Shown: piece by piece, positions 23,742-33,265 of the stretch | Layout: the number at the start of each line of letters is the position of its first letter | How positions within the stretch are numbered: the stretch's first letter is position 1 | NCBI RefSeq assembly: GCF_000708045.1 | Contig: NZ_ANIE01000008.1 | Span: 62,001-126,000 of the forward strand | Length of the DNA stretch: 64,000 bases | Source: Marinobacter nitratireducens | GTDB taxonomy: Bacteria; Pseudomonadota; Gammaproteobacteria; Pseudomonadales; Oleiphilaceae | Direction of reading: 5' to 3' | The notes under the pieces: generated by a model | Database searches by the model: none | Seen by the model: only the letters and a program-made list of their open reading frames with translations | Told to the model about the DNA's origin: nothing | Program-made: the position numbers and the translations under genes

Positions 23742-24677
23742 TCAGCCGGTCCGTCGGGGTGAGTCCACCTCTATTGCCGTTAGCGCATCGGTATTGGTCC
23801 GGTTACCCAGAAATTCTGGTCTCGGCTTGTTGCCGCAGAACGGAGACTCCAGCCGGTTTTCCACGCTGTTGTAAACAAAAAACAGGTTACTCCTTGGACA
23901 GGGTGACATGTTTGCATTCGAAGCATGGAGCGTATTGCACTCGAATATGATCAGGGAACCGGCTGCCCCCGTCGGGGCCTGGATTCCATGCTGGTCGACC
24001 AGTTCGGCGAGGTCATCGTCGTTGGGAACGCCGAGCTCCTGCTTTTTCAGGGAAGACTTGTAGTTGTCTTCCGGGGTGCGGCCGACACAGGGTACAAAAC
24101 GCTTGTGGGAGCCCGGTATCAGCATCAGCGGGCCGTTGAATGGTGTGTTGTCCGTCAACGCGATGGAAAAGCTCACCGCGCGCATTCTCGGCATTCCGTC
24201 TTCGGCATGCCAGGTCTCGAAATCGGAGTGCCAGTCGAAGCCCTTGCCATGAAAGCCGGGTTTGAAGTTGATTCGGGACTGGTGAATGTAGGCGTCGCTG
24301 CCCAGTAACTGGCGTACCATATCCAGGATTCTCGGATCCCTTGTCAGCCGATCAAACCGGTTCGAGAGCTCATGAACACCAAAGATTGAGCGTATTTCCC
24401 GCTTCCCGGGCTCGGTAATGGTGCCTTCTGAGCGCAAGACTTCATCATCATGCTCGTAGGCGCGCAGGTCGTCGCGGAACTGCCGGACGCTCTGTTGATC
24501 TAGAAAACCATTGAATACCAAGAAGCCATCGCGTTCATAGCGGGCAAGATCGGTCTCGCTGAGCGGGCCCTGTGTGCGGGATTCACCGCTGCTGTGGATA
24601 ACCGGATCGAGCCGGTCGAAAGAGAGAGTGGGGCGTTCCAAGCGGGTGGGATAAAAGTCGTCAGCACGAGTTTCCAT
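23742..24677 (-). CDS. ectD: Ectoine hydroxylase EctD
   Basis: EctD is an Fe(II)/2-oxoglutarate dioxygenase that converts ectoine to 5-hydroxyectoine, a compatible solute. The 311-residue protein carries the EctD signature from F147 to R166, in which FDWHSDFETWH is followed by AEDGMPRMR; this stretch separates EctD from other phytanoyl-CoA dioxygenase relatives. Iron ligands H150, D152 and H251 and the 2-oxoglutarate contacts S253 and R262 are in place. The start follows a perfect AAGGAGG site. No ectABC genes are in this window, so ectoine must come from elsewhere on the chromosome or from uptake. Confidence 0.93.
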   Translation of the reverse strand: METRADDFYPTRLERPTLSFDRLDPVIHSSGESRTQGPLSETDLARYERDGFLVFNGFLDQQSVRQFRDDLRAYEHDDEVLRSEGTITEPGKREIRSIFGVHELSNRFDRLTRDPRILDMVRQLLGSDAYIHQSRINFKPGFHGKGFDWHSDFETWHAEDGMPRMRAVSFSIALTDNTPFNGPLMLIPGSHKRFVPCVGRTPEDNYKSSLKKQELGVPNDDDLAELVDQHGIQAPTGAAGSLIIFECNTLHASNANMSPCPRSNLFFVYNSVENRLESPFCGNKPRPEFLGNRTNTDALTAIEVDSPRRTG

Positions 24678-24788
24678 ATTCGAACCTCCTTCTTTTATTG
24701 TGTGGTAGCTCTTTCAATCCTCAGAAAATGAATGGTTGATAGCATTAAGCCCATCAAAAACTTGGGATGCCTTATCCGGAATTCAAGG

Positions 24789-24816
24789 CAAAAAAATCCC
24801 GGGCCGTGGCCCGGGA
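24789..24816 (-). terminator. Terminator of the acyl-CoA dehydrogenase gene
   Basis: Read on the minus strand, a GC-rich hairpin TCCCGGGCC / GGCCCGGGA (plus-strand arms 24797-24805 and 24808-24816) is followed by T7. This is a strong Rho-independent terminator. Confidence 0.93.
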
Positions 24817-24834
24817 GGGAAGTCACCGGGTTGG

Positions 24835-26655
24835 TTAACCGGTAAAGGCCATGTCGTCCGCATCCAGTTGCATCAGGTTGCTGGTCGGGCTGAGCATACT
24901 GGTGGCGTGGGTCTGGGCTCTGGGCAGCAGGCGCTCGTAATAAAACTCGGCCGTCGCAATCTTGGCGTTGTAGAACGCCTCGGATTCATCTCCGCCGTTG
25001 TCCAAACGATCCGCGGCCACAGCGGCTTGGCGGGCCCACATATAGGCCATGGTGACGTAGCCGCTGTACATCAGGAAGTCGTAGGCCGCTGAACTCACCA
25101 CGTCGCGATCCTTGCGCGCAGCCAGCATGACCCGCACGGTCAGCAGGTTCCACTGGGCGGTCAGTTTCAGAAGCTCGACGGCAAATGGGCGCGTACGTTT
25201 GTTGGCCAGGTGCTTGCGGGCAAAGTTCGCCACTTTCAGGGTGAACTCGCGGACAGCGCCGCCCTGGGTCATCAACAGAACCTTACGGCCCAGCAAATCC
25301 AGCGCCTGGATACCGGTGGTGCCCTCATAAAGCGTGGCGATCCGGGTATCACGGACGATCTGCTCCATGCCGTGCTCGCGAATGTAGCCGTGGCCACCAA
25401 ACACCTGCACACCGAGATTGGCCGCTTCGTTGCCGAGTTCGGTCAGGAACCCTTTCAGGATGGGCGTCAAAAAGCCCAGCTTGTCGTCGTATTTCTCGGC
25501 TTTCTTGGTGTCGCCCTCGGCATGGCCTTCCACCATATGGTCGGCCAGTCGGGCGGCGTAATACAGCATGGCGCGCCCGCCCTCGGCGATGGCCTTCTGG
25601 GTCAGCAGCATGCGGCGCACATCGGCATGGTGAATCAACGAGTCAGCCACCTGCTCCGGCTCTTTCTTGCCGGAGAGCGCGCGCATCGAACGACGCTCCT
25701 TGGCGTAATCCAGTGCCCACTGATAGGACAGCTCCGCAGGACCCACACCCTGAATCGCGGTACCGATCCGGGCGGTGTTCATGAAGGTGAACATGCACTC
25801 CAGGCCCTCATTTTCCGGGCCGATCAGGAAACCGGTGGCGCCATCGAAGTTCATCACGCAGGTTGCGGAGGCCTTGATGCCCATTTTCTTTTCCAGGCTG
25901 CCGCAGTTGACCCCGTTGCGCTCGCCCACACTGCCGTTCCCATCCGGCAGGAACTTGGGCACGATGAACAGGCTGATACCGCGGGTCCCCTTGGGGGCAT
26001 CCGGCAAACGGGCGAGCACGATATGAACGATGTTTTCGGTCAGGTCATGGTCACCGGAGGAGATAAAGATCTTGGTGCCGGTCAGCTTGTAGCTGCCATC
26101 GGCCTGTGGCTCAGCCTTGGTTTTGACCTGACCGAGATCGGTGCCGCACTGGGGTTCGGTGAGGCACATGGTGCCGCCCCAGCGGCCTTCGGTCAGTGGG
26201 CCGAGGTAGGTCGCTTTCTGTTCCTCACTGCCATGCAGGTAGATGGTGTTCATTGCCCCCATGGACAGCCCCGGGTACATGGAAAAGGACCAGTTGGCCG
26301 TGCCCATCATTTCCTGCTTCAGCAGGCCCATGGAAGCCGGCAGCCCCTGGCCGCCAAAGTCTTCCGGCGCTGACAGGCCCTGCCAGCCCCCCATCACGTA
26401 CTGGTCATAGGCTTCTTTGTAGCCCTTGGGTGTGGTCACTTCACCGTTTTCCAGTTTGCAACCTTCCTCGTCTCCGGACTGGTAGAGCGGGCTGAGGACT
26501 TCCTCGCAGAAGCGGCCACACTCGGTCAGGATGGCGTCAACGATGTCCGGGGTGGCGTTTTCACCGCTTTTCAGACTTTCATAATGCTTCGGATACTCAA
26601 ACACATCGTTGAGCAGAAAATTCATATCGCGCAGGGGAGCCTTGTAGACCGGCAT
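24835..26655 (-). CDS. Acyl-CoA dehydrogenase, long C-terminal-extended type
   Basis: This FAD flavoprotein performs the first, alpha-beta dehydrogenation step of fatty-acid beta-oxidation. At 606 residues it belongs to the extended class (like pseudomonad 600-residue FadE-type enzymes and DmdC) rather than the 380-residue class. Visible signatures are LTEPQCGTDLGQVKT for flavin/substrate binding, GGHGYIREHGMEQ, and IATLYEGTTGIQ with the catalytic glutamate. I use the ATG at 26655 (MPVYKAPLRDM), preceded by AGAGGAA, rather than 31 codons upstream. Substrate chain length, or a role in dimethylsulfoniopropionate breakdown (DmdC), cannot be settled from sequence alone. Confidence 0.9.
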   Translation of the reverse strand: MPVYKAPLRDMNFLLNDVFEYPKHYESLKSGENATPDIVDAILTECGRFCEEVLSPLYQSGDEEGCKLENGEVTTPKGYKEAYDQYVMGGWQGLSAPEDFGGQGLPASMGLLKQEMMGTANWSFSMYPGLSMGAMNTIYLHGSEEQKATYLGPLTEGRWGGTMCLTEPQCGTDLGQVKTKAEPQADGSYKLTGTKIFISSGDHDLTENIVHIVLARLPDAPKGTRGISLFIVPKFLPDGNGSVGERNGVNCGSLEKKMGIKASATCVMNFDGATGFLIGPENEGLECMFTFMNTARIGTAIQGVGPAELSYQWALDYAKERRSMRALSGKKEPEQVADSLIHHADVRRMLLTQKAIAEGGRAMLYYAARLADHMVEGHAEGDTKKAEKYDDKLGFLTPILKGFLTELGNEAANLGVQVFGGHGYIREHGMEQIVRDTRIATLYEGTTGIQALDLLGRKVLLMTQGGAVREFTLKVANFARKHLANKRTRPFAVELLKLTAQWNLLTVRVMLAARKDRDVVSSAAYDFLMYSGYVTMAYMWARQAAVAADRLDNGGDESEAFYNAKIATAEFYYERLLPRAQTHATSMLSPTSNLMQLDADDMAFTG

Positions 26656-26904
26656 AACGATTCCTCTGTACCTGTCGTTAAATTGGGTTCGGATCACGAC
26701 GGTGACCCTGATGCTTTTTGTTTTACGGGATTCCCGGGGTCCTGCCATTGACGAAAATCGCTGCCAACCCTGTCAAAATGATCAATTGGCCGAAATGACG
26801 ATTTGGGTTTTGACGGCTTTTTCGACCTGATCGATGCTGGCTTTGGTTGCGTATGTCCTCCCTGATATCGCCATTAACGATCCTCATTCGCGAGTGTAAA
26901 AGTC

Positions 26905-27465
26905 ATGCAAATTCGTTCTGTTAGAGCTTGTTTCGCTGGTTCGATCAGGTTGCTCTTAGTATTGTTCGGCGTATGGGTGTTGGTCGGATGTGCCGGTCCC
27001 TCGCTGGAGGATTACCAGGGGCGTAAACCCGTTTTGATTCCCTCGGACTTTTTCACCGGCGAACTTTCTGCCCGGGGGGTGGTCAAGGACATTTCTGGCG
27101 AGGTGATTCGGACATTTGATGCCGATATCTCGGCCTCCTGGAATGTCGAGGGTGTTGGCACCCTGGATGAAGAGTTCCGCTTCGATGATGGCGAGGTTCA
27201 GACCCGGGTCTGGACACTGATGCCGTCGGATGAGGGCTACCGTGCGACCGCCGGTGATGTGGTGGAGCCGGGTACCATGCGCTGGCAGGGAAACGCCATC
27301 CATATGAATTATGTCCTGAGGGTCGCCTACGGGGACGGTACTCTGGACGTGCGCATGGATGACTGGATGCATCTGGTGACACCGGACACAGTGATCAATC
27401 AAACAACCATGACGAAGTGGGGCATTGAGGTTGGCGAGGTGGTTCTCGTTATCCGGAAAAAATAG
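26905..27465 (+). CDS. DUF3833-type lipoprotein
   Basis: This 186-residue protein has a hydrophobic signal segment ending LVGC, so C29 should be lipidated and the protein periplasmic. The rest is a beta-rich domain with conserved patches FFTGELSARGVVKD and MRWQGNAIHMNYVLRV, as in DUF3833 proteins, which have no known function. It lies 35 bases ahead of an RND pump operon on the same strand, but whether it belongs to that operon is unclear. It is divergent from the acyl-CoA dehydrogenase gene. Confidence 0.8.
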   Translation: MQIRSVRACFAGSIRLLLVLFGVWVLVGCAGPSLEDYQGRKPVLIPSDFFTGELSARGVVKDISGEVIRTFDADISASWNVEGVGTLDEEFRFDDGEVQTRVWTLMPSDEGYRATAGDVVEPGTMRWQGNAIHMNYVLRVAYGDGTLDVRMDDWMHLVTPDTVINQTTMTKWGIEVGEVVLVIRKK

Positions 27466-27500
27466 CCCCATCCTGACGACTGACGGGGTCTGGAACGCCT

Positions 27501-28595
27501 ATGTGGAAGCAATGGATCATTGCACTGGTACTGGTCGCGGCCTCGGCAGCGGTAGCGCTGACATACCGCTCTCTGGATTCAAGTCATAGTGAATCGGCGA
27601 TGGGTGAACGCCCGCCGAGCAAAGTGAACACGCATGCCCCGCAGGTGGATACGGTGACCGACGTGGTCAAGGCGGTGGGTAACTTGCAGGCCATGGACGC
27701 TGTTGCGCTGACGACTGAGGTCAGTGGCCGGATTGTGGAACTGAACCTTGCCCCCGGGCAGCACGTCAGCAAAGGCGATCTTCTGGTACGGCTGGATGAT
27801 CGTCAGGCCAGGGCAGACCTGAATGTGATCGAGGCCCAGTTGGCGGACGCCCGCCGACAGTTCGAGCGGGCCCGGAGCCTGCGCTCCAACAACAGTATTT
27901 CCCAGTCCCAGGTGGATGAGCTGAGAACCGCCGTTGACGTTGCCGAGGCCCAGCGTCAGGCCGCCCGGGTGCGCCTGGAAAATCATCGTTTGCAGGCGCC
28001 GTTTGATGGTGTGGTCGGTCTGACGGACCTCAGCGTGGGCGCCTACGTCGCCATCGGAACGATCATCTCAACGCTGGATTCGGTCGATCCCATGGAGCTG
28101 AACTTTTCCATACCGGAGCGATTCCTTGCCGAAGTGAGTCTGGGCCAGCCGGTGAGTGGGCGGTCTCCGGCATTCCCGGAGACCTCTTTTACTGGCGAGC
28201 TGGTCGAGCTTGGCAGCCGCATCAACGAGCTGAGCCGAACCCTGCCGGTTCGTGCCCTGATCGATAACCCGGACGGCAAGTTGCGCCCCGGCCAGTTTAT
28301 GTCGGCCTCGCTCACCCTTCGCCAGCGCCAGGCGCTGGTGATTCCCGAGCAGGCGGTAATGATTCGCGGCGATGAAACCTATGTCTTTTTAGCTGTGGAC
28401 GGCACGGCACAGCGACGAAGTGTCGTGCTGGGGTCGCGGATGCCGGGGCGGGTCGAAATTGCCGAGGGCCTCTCGGCCGAGGATTTGGTGATTGTCACCG
28501 GTCAGGATCGTCTCAGCAGTGGAGACCGGATTCGCGTGGTGGACGAGGACAGTGCTATTCCGGACAACCGGTTCGCCGGTTCCATGGAGTCCTGA
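27501..28595 (+). CDS. RND efflux periplasmic adaptor (HlyD/AcrA family)
   Basis: This 364-residue membrane-fusion protein links an inner-membrane RND pump to an outer-membrane channel. It has an N-terminal membrane anchor (about residues 5-22), a lipoyl/barrel-sandwich half-motif (IVELNLAPGQHVSKGDLL), a short coiled-coil hairpin (about 105-160), the second lipoyl half (RLQAPFDGVVGLTDLSVG) and a beta-barrel domain. Its stop lies four bases before the pump gene start, so the two are translationally linked. It resembles adaptors of the heavy-duty multidrug type; the substrate is unknown. Confidence 0.92.
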   Translation: MWKQWIIALVLVAASAAVALTYRSLDSSHSESAMGERPPSKVNTHAPQVDTVTDVVKAVGNLQAMDAVALTTEVSGRIVELNLAPGQHVSKGDLLVRLDDRQARADLNVIEAQLADARRQFERARSLRSNNSISQSQVDELRTAVDVAEAQRQAARVRLENHRLQAPFDGVVGLTDLSVGAYVAIGTIISTLDSVDPMELNFSIPERFLAEVSLGQPVSGRSPAFPETSFTGELVELGSRINELSRTLPVRALIDNPDGKLRPGQFMSASLTLRQRQALVIPEQAVMIRGDETYVFLAVDGTAQRRSVVLGSRMPGRVEIAEGLSAEDLVIVTGQDRLSSGDRIRVVDEDSAIPDNRFAGSMES

Positions 28596-28598
28596 TCC

Positions 28599-31500
28599 GT
28601 GATTCTCTCCGATGTCTCCATCAAGCGACCGGTCTTCGCGACGGTACTGAGTCTACTGATCGTGGTGTTCGGCCTGGCTGCCCTGTTGGGATTGCCAGTG
28701 CGGGAATACCCGGATATCGACCCGCCGGTGGTGTCCATTTCCACGGATTACACCGGTGCCGCCGCCGAGGTGGTGGACACCCAGATTACCCAGGTGATCG
28801 AGGGCGCCATCAGCGGTATCGAGGGTATTCGATCCATAGAATCATCCACAGAGCAGGGTGAATCCCGCACCAGCATCGAGTTTTCCACAACCCGGGATGT
28901 GGATATCGCTGCCAACGATGTCCGCGATGCGGTATCCCGTGTTGCCAACCAGCTACCGGATGAAGCCGATCCTCCGGTGGTCCGGAAGGCCGATTCTGAT
29001 GCCCGCCCGATGATGTGGGTCACCTTGCGCAGCGATGTCTGGGACAGTGCCGAACTCAGCGATTTTGCCGACCGGGTGCTGGCTGACCGGCTGTCGGTGC
29101 TGGACGGCGTGGCGGATGTCCGTATCGGAGGTGAGCGTCGCTATGCCATTCGTGTGTGGCTGGATCGGGAGCGCCTGGCCGCCCGAAACATCACCGTTGC
29201 GGAAGTGGAGCAAGCCCTTCGGGCCAACAACGTCGAGCTGCCGGCCGGGTCGGTCGCCTCGTCGACGCGGAACTTCACCGTTCGGGCTGAGGGAAGGTTA
29301 TCCACAGTCGAACAGTTCCGGGACCTGGTGATTCGCCGTGATGGCAACGACCTGTTGCGATTGGGAGAAGTGGCCAACGTGCAGATGGGGGTCGAGTCGG
29401 ACGTCAGTCGGTTACGGGCTAACGGTCAGACCGCCATCGGTATGGGGATAATCCGGCAATCCAAGGCCAACACCGTGGCAGTCTCCGATGCCGTGCAGGC
29501 GGAGCTGGAGAAAATCCGCGAAACGTTGCCGCCGGAAGTGACCATTGCCGAAAGTTATGATGAGTCCATCTTCATCCGGGCCTCAATCAAGGAAGTCGTG
29601 ACCACCCTGGCCATTGCGGTGTCACTGGTAATACTCGTCATATTCCTGTTCCTGCGTTCCTGGCGCGCAACCCTCATTCCTGCAGTAACGATCCCGGTGG
29701 CGGTGATCGGTGCCTTTATCGGTCTGGGTTTTCTCGGCTTCTCCATCAACGTGCTGACTTTGCTGGCCGTCATTCTGGCCATCGGCCTGGTGGTGGATGA
29801 TGCCATCGTGATGCTGGAAAACATCCAGCGTCGGATCGACGCCGGTGAGCCGCCGCTGTTGGCCTCCTATCGGGGGGCAAAGCAGGTGGCCTTTGCGGTG
29901 ATTGCCACCACCCTGACACTGGTGGCGGTGTTTGTGCCGATCTCCTTTATGGGGGGCAACATTGGTCGCTTGTTTGCCGAATTCGGTTTTACCCTGGCGG
30001 CGGCTGTCGTGGTCTCAAGTCTGGTGGCACTGACCCTGGCCCCCATGCTTTGCTCCAAGTGGCTACGCCACAGCCCCGAGACGGTGGAGGGGCATCGGCT
30101 CTGGGCCGCCAGCGAGAAGGTGCTGAACGGTTTGACCCACGGCTATGAGCGCATGCTCCGGTTTTCGCTGAATCAACCCGGCCTCCTGCTGGGGCTGGGG
30201 ATTGTCGGCTTTATCATCGCCATTGTGATATTCCCGAAGTTGCCGCAGGAGTTGGCGCCGACGGAAGATCGCGGGGTGATCATCATGCCAACCAGCGCTC
30301 CGCGGGGGTCAACGGTGGAGTATACCGACCATTACGTACGCCAGGCCGAGCAGCAACTGTTGCCCTACCTCGATCAGGGGGTGGCGAACCGGTTGCTGTC
30401 CATCGTTGGTTTCCGGAATGAGGAGGATAACGCCTTCATGATCTTGGGGCTGGTGCCCTGGGAGGATCGGACCATCAAGCAGCAGCAAATCACCAGCGAG
30501 CTGCGGGGTAAACTCAGCGAGGTATCCGGCATTCGAACCGTGGCGGTTAATCCGCCGGGGCTCGGCCAACGGGGATTCAGTCAGCCGGTGGAATTTGTGG
30601 TGGCCGGGCCGGATTATGAGTCGGTCCAGGCCTGGAGTGAAGAGATCGTCGAACGGGCTGGGGAAAACCCCAATCTTCTCAATCTTGAGACCGATTTTGA
30701 GCTCACTCGTCCGGAACTCAGGGTCAGTATTGATCGCGAGCGGGCCGCCGATCTCGATATTACGGTCGAGGACGTGGGGCTGACGCTGCAGACCATGCTG
30801 GCGTCCCGGCAGGTCACCACCTACCTTGACCGGGGTCGGGAATACGATGTGATTGTGCAGGCGGCGGATGCGGACCGGGCAACGCCAGCGGATCTTGGCC
30901 AGATCTTCCTGCGACCGAGGGCTGGCGGCGCGTTGATACCGCTCCAGGCTCTGGTCTCTGTGGATGAAGTGGGCGCCAACCCGGATCTGCGTCGCATTGA
31001 CCGGCTGCCGGCGGTGGTCATTAGCGCTTCGTTGGCTGAAGGGTATGATCTGGGTTCGGCGCTGAACTATCTGAACAATCTGGCTGTGGATAACCTGCCA
31101 CCGGAGGCGAGGGTGAGTTACAAGGGACTGTCCCGGGAGTTTGAGGAATCCTCGGCGGCCATCTACGTGACCTTCGGCCTGGCCTTCGTCATCGTCTTTC
31201 TGGTGCTGGCGGCCCAGTTCGAGAGCTGGATTCATCCCCTGATTATCATGCTGGCGGTCCCGTTGGCTGTTACCGGGGCATTGCTGGCACTGTTGTGGTC
31301 TGGGATCAGTCTTAATATCTACAGCCAGATCGGCATCATCATGTTGTTGGGGTTGATGGCCAAGAACGGAATACTGATCGTGGAATTCGCCAACCAGTTA
31401 CGGGATCGGGGGTACGAAGTCCGCGACGCGATTCTTGAAGGCGCCTGCCTGCGTTTTCGGCCGGTGTTGATGACCACCATTTCCACGGTGTTTGGCGCCG

Positions 31501-31745
31501 TCCCCCTGGTGGTGGCCACGGGCGCCGGTGCAGAGAGTAGGGCAGCCATTGGCGCAGTGATCCTCGGAGGTCTGATCTTTGCCACCACTCTGACCCTGTT
31601 TATTATTCCGGTGCTCTATAACCTGCTGGCACGATTCGCCAAATCCGCCAACGCGATCGAAAAAGAGCTGGAACACCAGGCTTCCGGGTTTGCCGGCGGT
31701 GCCGGGACGGCATCTGCACCCCGCAGCAAGGCCGACGAAGTCTGA
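28599..31745 (+). CDS. RND multidrug efflux permease
   Basis: This 1048-residue proton-driven pump has the HAE1-type plan: 12 transmembrane helices in two repeats with large periplasmic loops after helices 1 and 7. The paired proton-relay aspartates in helix 4 are present (GLVVDDAIV, D400 and D401). The N-terminus LSDVSIKRPVFATVLSLL is typical of the MexF/MexK/AcrB superfamily. The start is GTG, directly after the adaptor stop. No outer-membrane channel gene follows, so a TolC-like protein encoded elsewhere is presumably shared. Confidence 0.94.
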   Translation: MILSDVSIKRPVFATVLSLLIVVFGLAALLGLPVREYPDIDPPVVSISTDYTGAAAEVVDTQITQVIEGAISGIEGIRSIESSTEQGESRTSIEFSTTRDVDIAANDVRDAVSRVANQLPDEADPPVVRKADSDARPMMWVTLRSDVWDSAELSDFADRVLADRLSVLDGVADVRIGGERRYAIRVWLDRERLAARNITVAEVEQALRANNVELPAGSVASSTRNFTVRAEGRLSTVEQFRDLVIRRDGNDLLRLGEVANVQMGVESDVSRLRANGQTAIGMGIIRQSKANTVAVSDAVQAELEKIRETLPPEVTIAESYDESIFIRASIKEVVTTLAIAVSLVILVIFLFLRSWRATLIPAVTIPVAVIGAFIGLGFLGFSINVLTLLAVILAIGLVVDDAIVMLENIQRRIDAGEPPLLASYRGAKQVAFAVIATTLTLVAVFVPISFMGGNIGRLFAEFGFTLAAAVVVSSLVALTLAPMLCSKWLRHSPETVEGHRLWAASEKVLNGLTHGYERMLRFSLNQPGLLLGLGIVGFIIAIVIFPKLPQELAPTEDRGVIIMPTSAPRGSTVEYTDHYVRQAEQQLLPYLDQGVANRLLSIVGFRNEEDNAFMILGLVPWEDRTIKQQQITSELRGKLSEVSGIRTVAVNPPGLGQRGFSQPVEFVVAGPDYESVQAWSEEIVERAGENPNLLNLETDFELTRPELRVSIDRERAADLDITVEDVGLTLQTMLASRQVTTYLDRGREYDVIVQAADADRATPADLGQIFLRPRAGGALIPLQALVSVDEVGANPDLRRIDRLPAVVISASLAEGYDLGSALNYLNNLAVDNLPPEARVSYKGLSREFEESSAAIYVTFGLAFVIVFLVLAAQFESWIHPLIIMLAVPLAVTGALLALLWSGISLNIYSQIGIIMLLGLMAKNGILIVEFANQLRDRGYEVRDAILEGACLRFRPVLMTTISTVFGAVPLVVATGAGAESRAAIGAVILGGLIFATTLTLFIIPVLYNLLARFAKSANAIEKELEHQASGFAGGAGTASAPRSKADEV

Positions 31746-31770
31746 CTGGCGGCGGGGTAGGGGCCGTGCA

Positions 31771-33045
31771 TTAAAGAGTAGTCGGAAACAGGATCTTGCC
31801 GGAGAACACGTCGTCGGGGTGGATATCCACACACAGTACCTGTTTTCCCTCCGGTGTGTGCAGGCCTGTGGATAACGTAATGGTCCGGCGGGCATCCGGC
31901 AGGGCAACGTAAGGGCGTGAGCTGTTGATGTGGTTGGGTCTTTCCAGCGCGTTGCGGAAATATTCCCGGTGGGCCCAATTCGCCCCGGCTGACTGATAAA
32001 GCGGGTTGAATCGTGCCGCCTGGTCGCTGTGGTGAGTGTGGGCCAGGTTGCCCTGCTGCACTCCATTGTGATCAAGCAGGAAACTGCGTTTAACACCGTC
32101 GATTTGCAGCAGTCGCTGGCAAACCTGGCGAAACGGGTTGCCCCTTATCAGCTCATGGCTGGCGTCGAGGATTTCGAAGCGGAGCAATCGGAGGTAGTTC
32201 TCCTGGTCCTGGGTGTCCTGCAGTGACCATTTGCTGGAATCTGTCACCACCGACCGCAAGCGGTTTTCTGTGTTAGCGCGGGTGCTGTCATCAATATGGC
32301 CAGGCCGGGCAAACAAGTACCCCTGCAAAAGATCCGCTTCGGTTTCCAGGGCGATTCTTGCCTGAGTCCTGTTTTCGATCCCCTCAAGCAAAACCAGGCT
32401 TCCGCTCTCACGAATCATGCGCACCAGGCTCTCGAGCAGCAGTCTTGCCCGGACGTTTTTCTCGGCATTCACGAGCAGTGTCCGGTCGAGTTTGACGATC
32501 ATCGGGTTGATCAGCCAGAGCCGCTCGAAATTGGAATCCCCCTGGCCAAAATCGTCAATCGCGATCTGGAACCCATGATGTCGGGCCCTGTGGATAAATG
32601 CCATCAAGGCATCGGGATCGTCGCTGGCGGTTTCCACCAGTTCCAGAACAACCCTGTCCGGGGGGAGTCCGTTGCTTGCGCAGAGCTTCACCAGGTCATC
32701 CAGGGATGCGTCGTTTACAACGCAGGTCCCGGGATCGATATTGAGGAACAACCAGACAGGGCTCGAAGCATCGGAAAAGGTATTCAGGTGAATATTCAGC
32801 AGATGCTGGTCCAGTTCCGGCATCTGTCCACGCTCGGTGGCCATGCGGAACAGATCAACCGGGGAAACCGCTTGCTGGTTCCGGGTCACTCTAACCAGAG
32901 CCTCGTAACCCACGAGCTTTTGATGAGTCGGGCTGACGATTGGTTGATACACCGATCTGAAATCATGGCTGTGGATAAGTTCAGGTTCGGGCTCTTCTGG
33001 TGCCTGTCTTTGATTTTGTCTGGAAAGTCGAACTACGCTGCTCAT
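31771..33045 (-). CDS. EAL-domain c-di-GMP phosphodiesterase with C-terminal sensory domain
   Basis: This 424-residue cytoplasmic protein has an EAL domain (about residues 28-250) with catalytic-site residues intact: E48 in YEALVR, N102, E135 in LELVE, D164-D165 in DDFGQG, K185, E221 and Q241. It should hydrolyse cyclic di-GMP to pGpG. There is no GGDEF domain. The remaining 170 residues, including GANWAHREYFRNAL and the RRTITLST strand, look like a cache/PAS-type domain similar in placement to that of Bacillus YkuI, so activity may be ligand-controlled. It is monocistronic and divergent from the LplT-like gene. Confidence 0.88.
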   Translation of the reverse strand: MSSVVRLSRQNQRQAPEEPEPELIHSHDFRSVYQPIVSPTHQKLVGYEALVRVTRNQQAVSPVDLFRMATERGQMPELDQHLLNIHLNTFSDASSPVWLFLNIDPGTCVVNDASLDDLVKLCASNGLPPDRVVLELVETASDDPDALMAFIHRARHHGFQIAIDDFGQGDSNFERLWLINPMIVKLDRTLLVNAEKNVRARLLLESLVRMIRESGSLVLLEGIENRTQARIALETEADLLQGYLFARPGHIDDSTRANTENRLRSVVTDSSKWSLQDTQDQENYLRLLRFEILDASHELIRGNPFRQVCQRLLQIDGVKRSFLLDHNGVQQGNLAHTHHSDQAARFNPLYQSAGANWAHREYFRNALERPNHINSSRPYVALPDARRTITLSTGLHTPEGKQVLCVDIHPDDVFSGKILFPTTL

Positions 33046-33265
33046 GGTCAGGAATCCTGGTTACAACTGAGCCTTCCTGGCCACCGGGTTCATGGGTTGG
33101 GGTAGTTTGTTTGGCAGGTATCGTGCCAGGTTGCTGATTATGTGAATAAATTGCGGTTTAATCACAATGAACCTGCAAGTGTTCCCGGTTCTTGCTCCCA
33201 GTCGCGCACTTCAACGGTGCGTTGAACGTGGCGGTTTTTGAGGCGCGCACCAAAAAGGATCTTCT

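Noticed and set aside
25210..26373. A 387-codon open frame on the plus strand
   Set aside because: It is antisense to the acyl-CoA dehydrogenase gene, whose coding evidence is far stronger.
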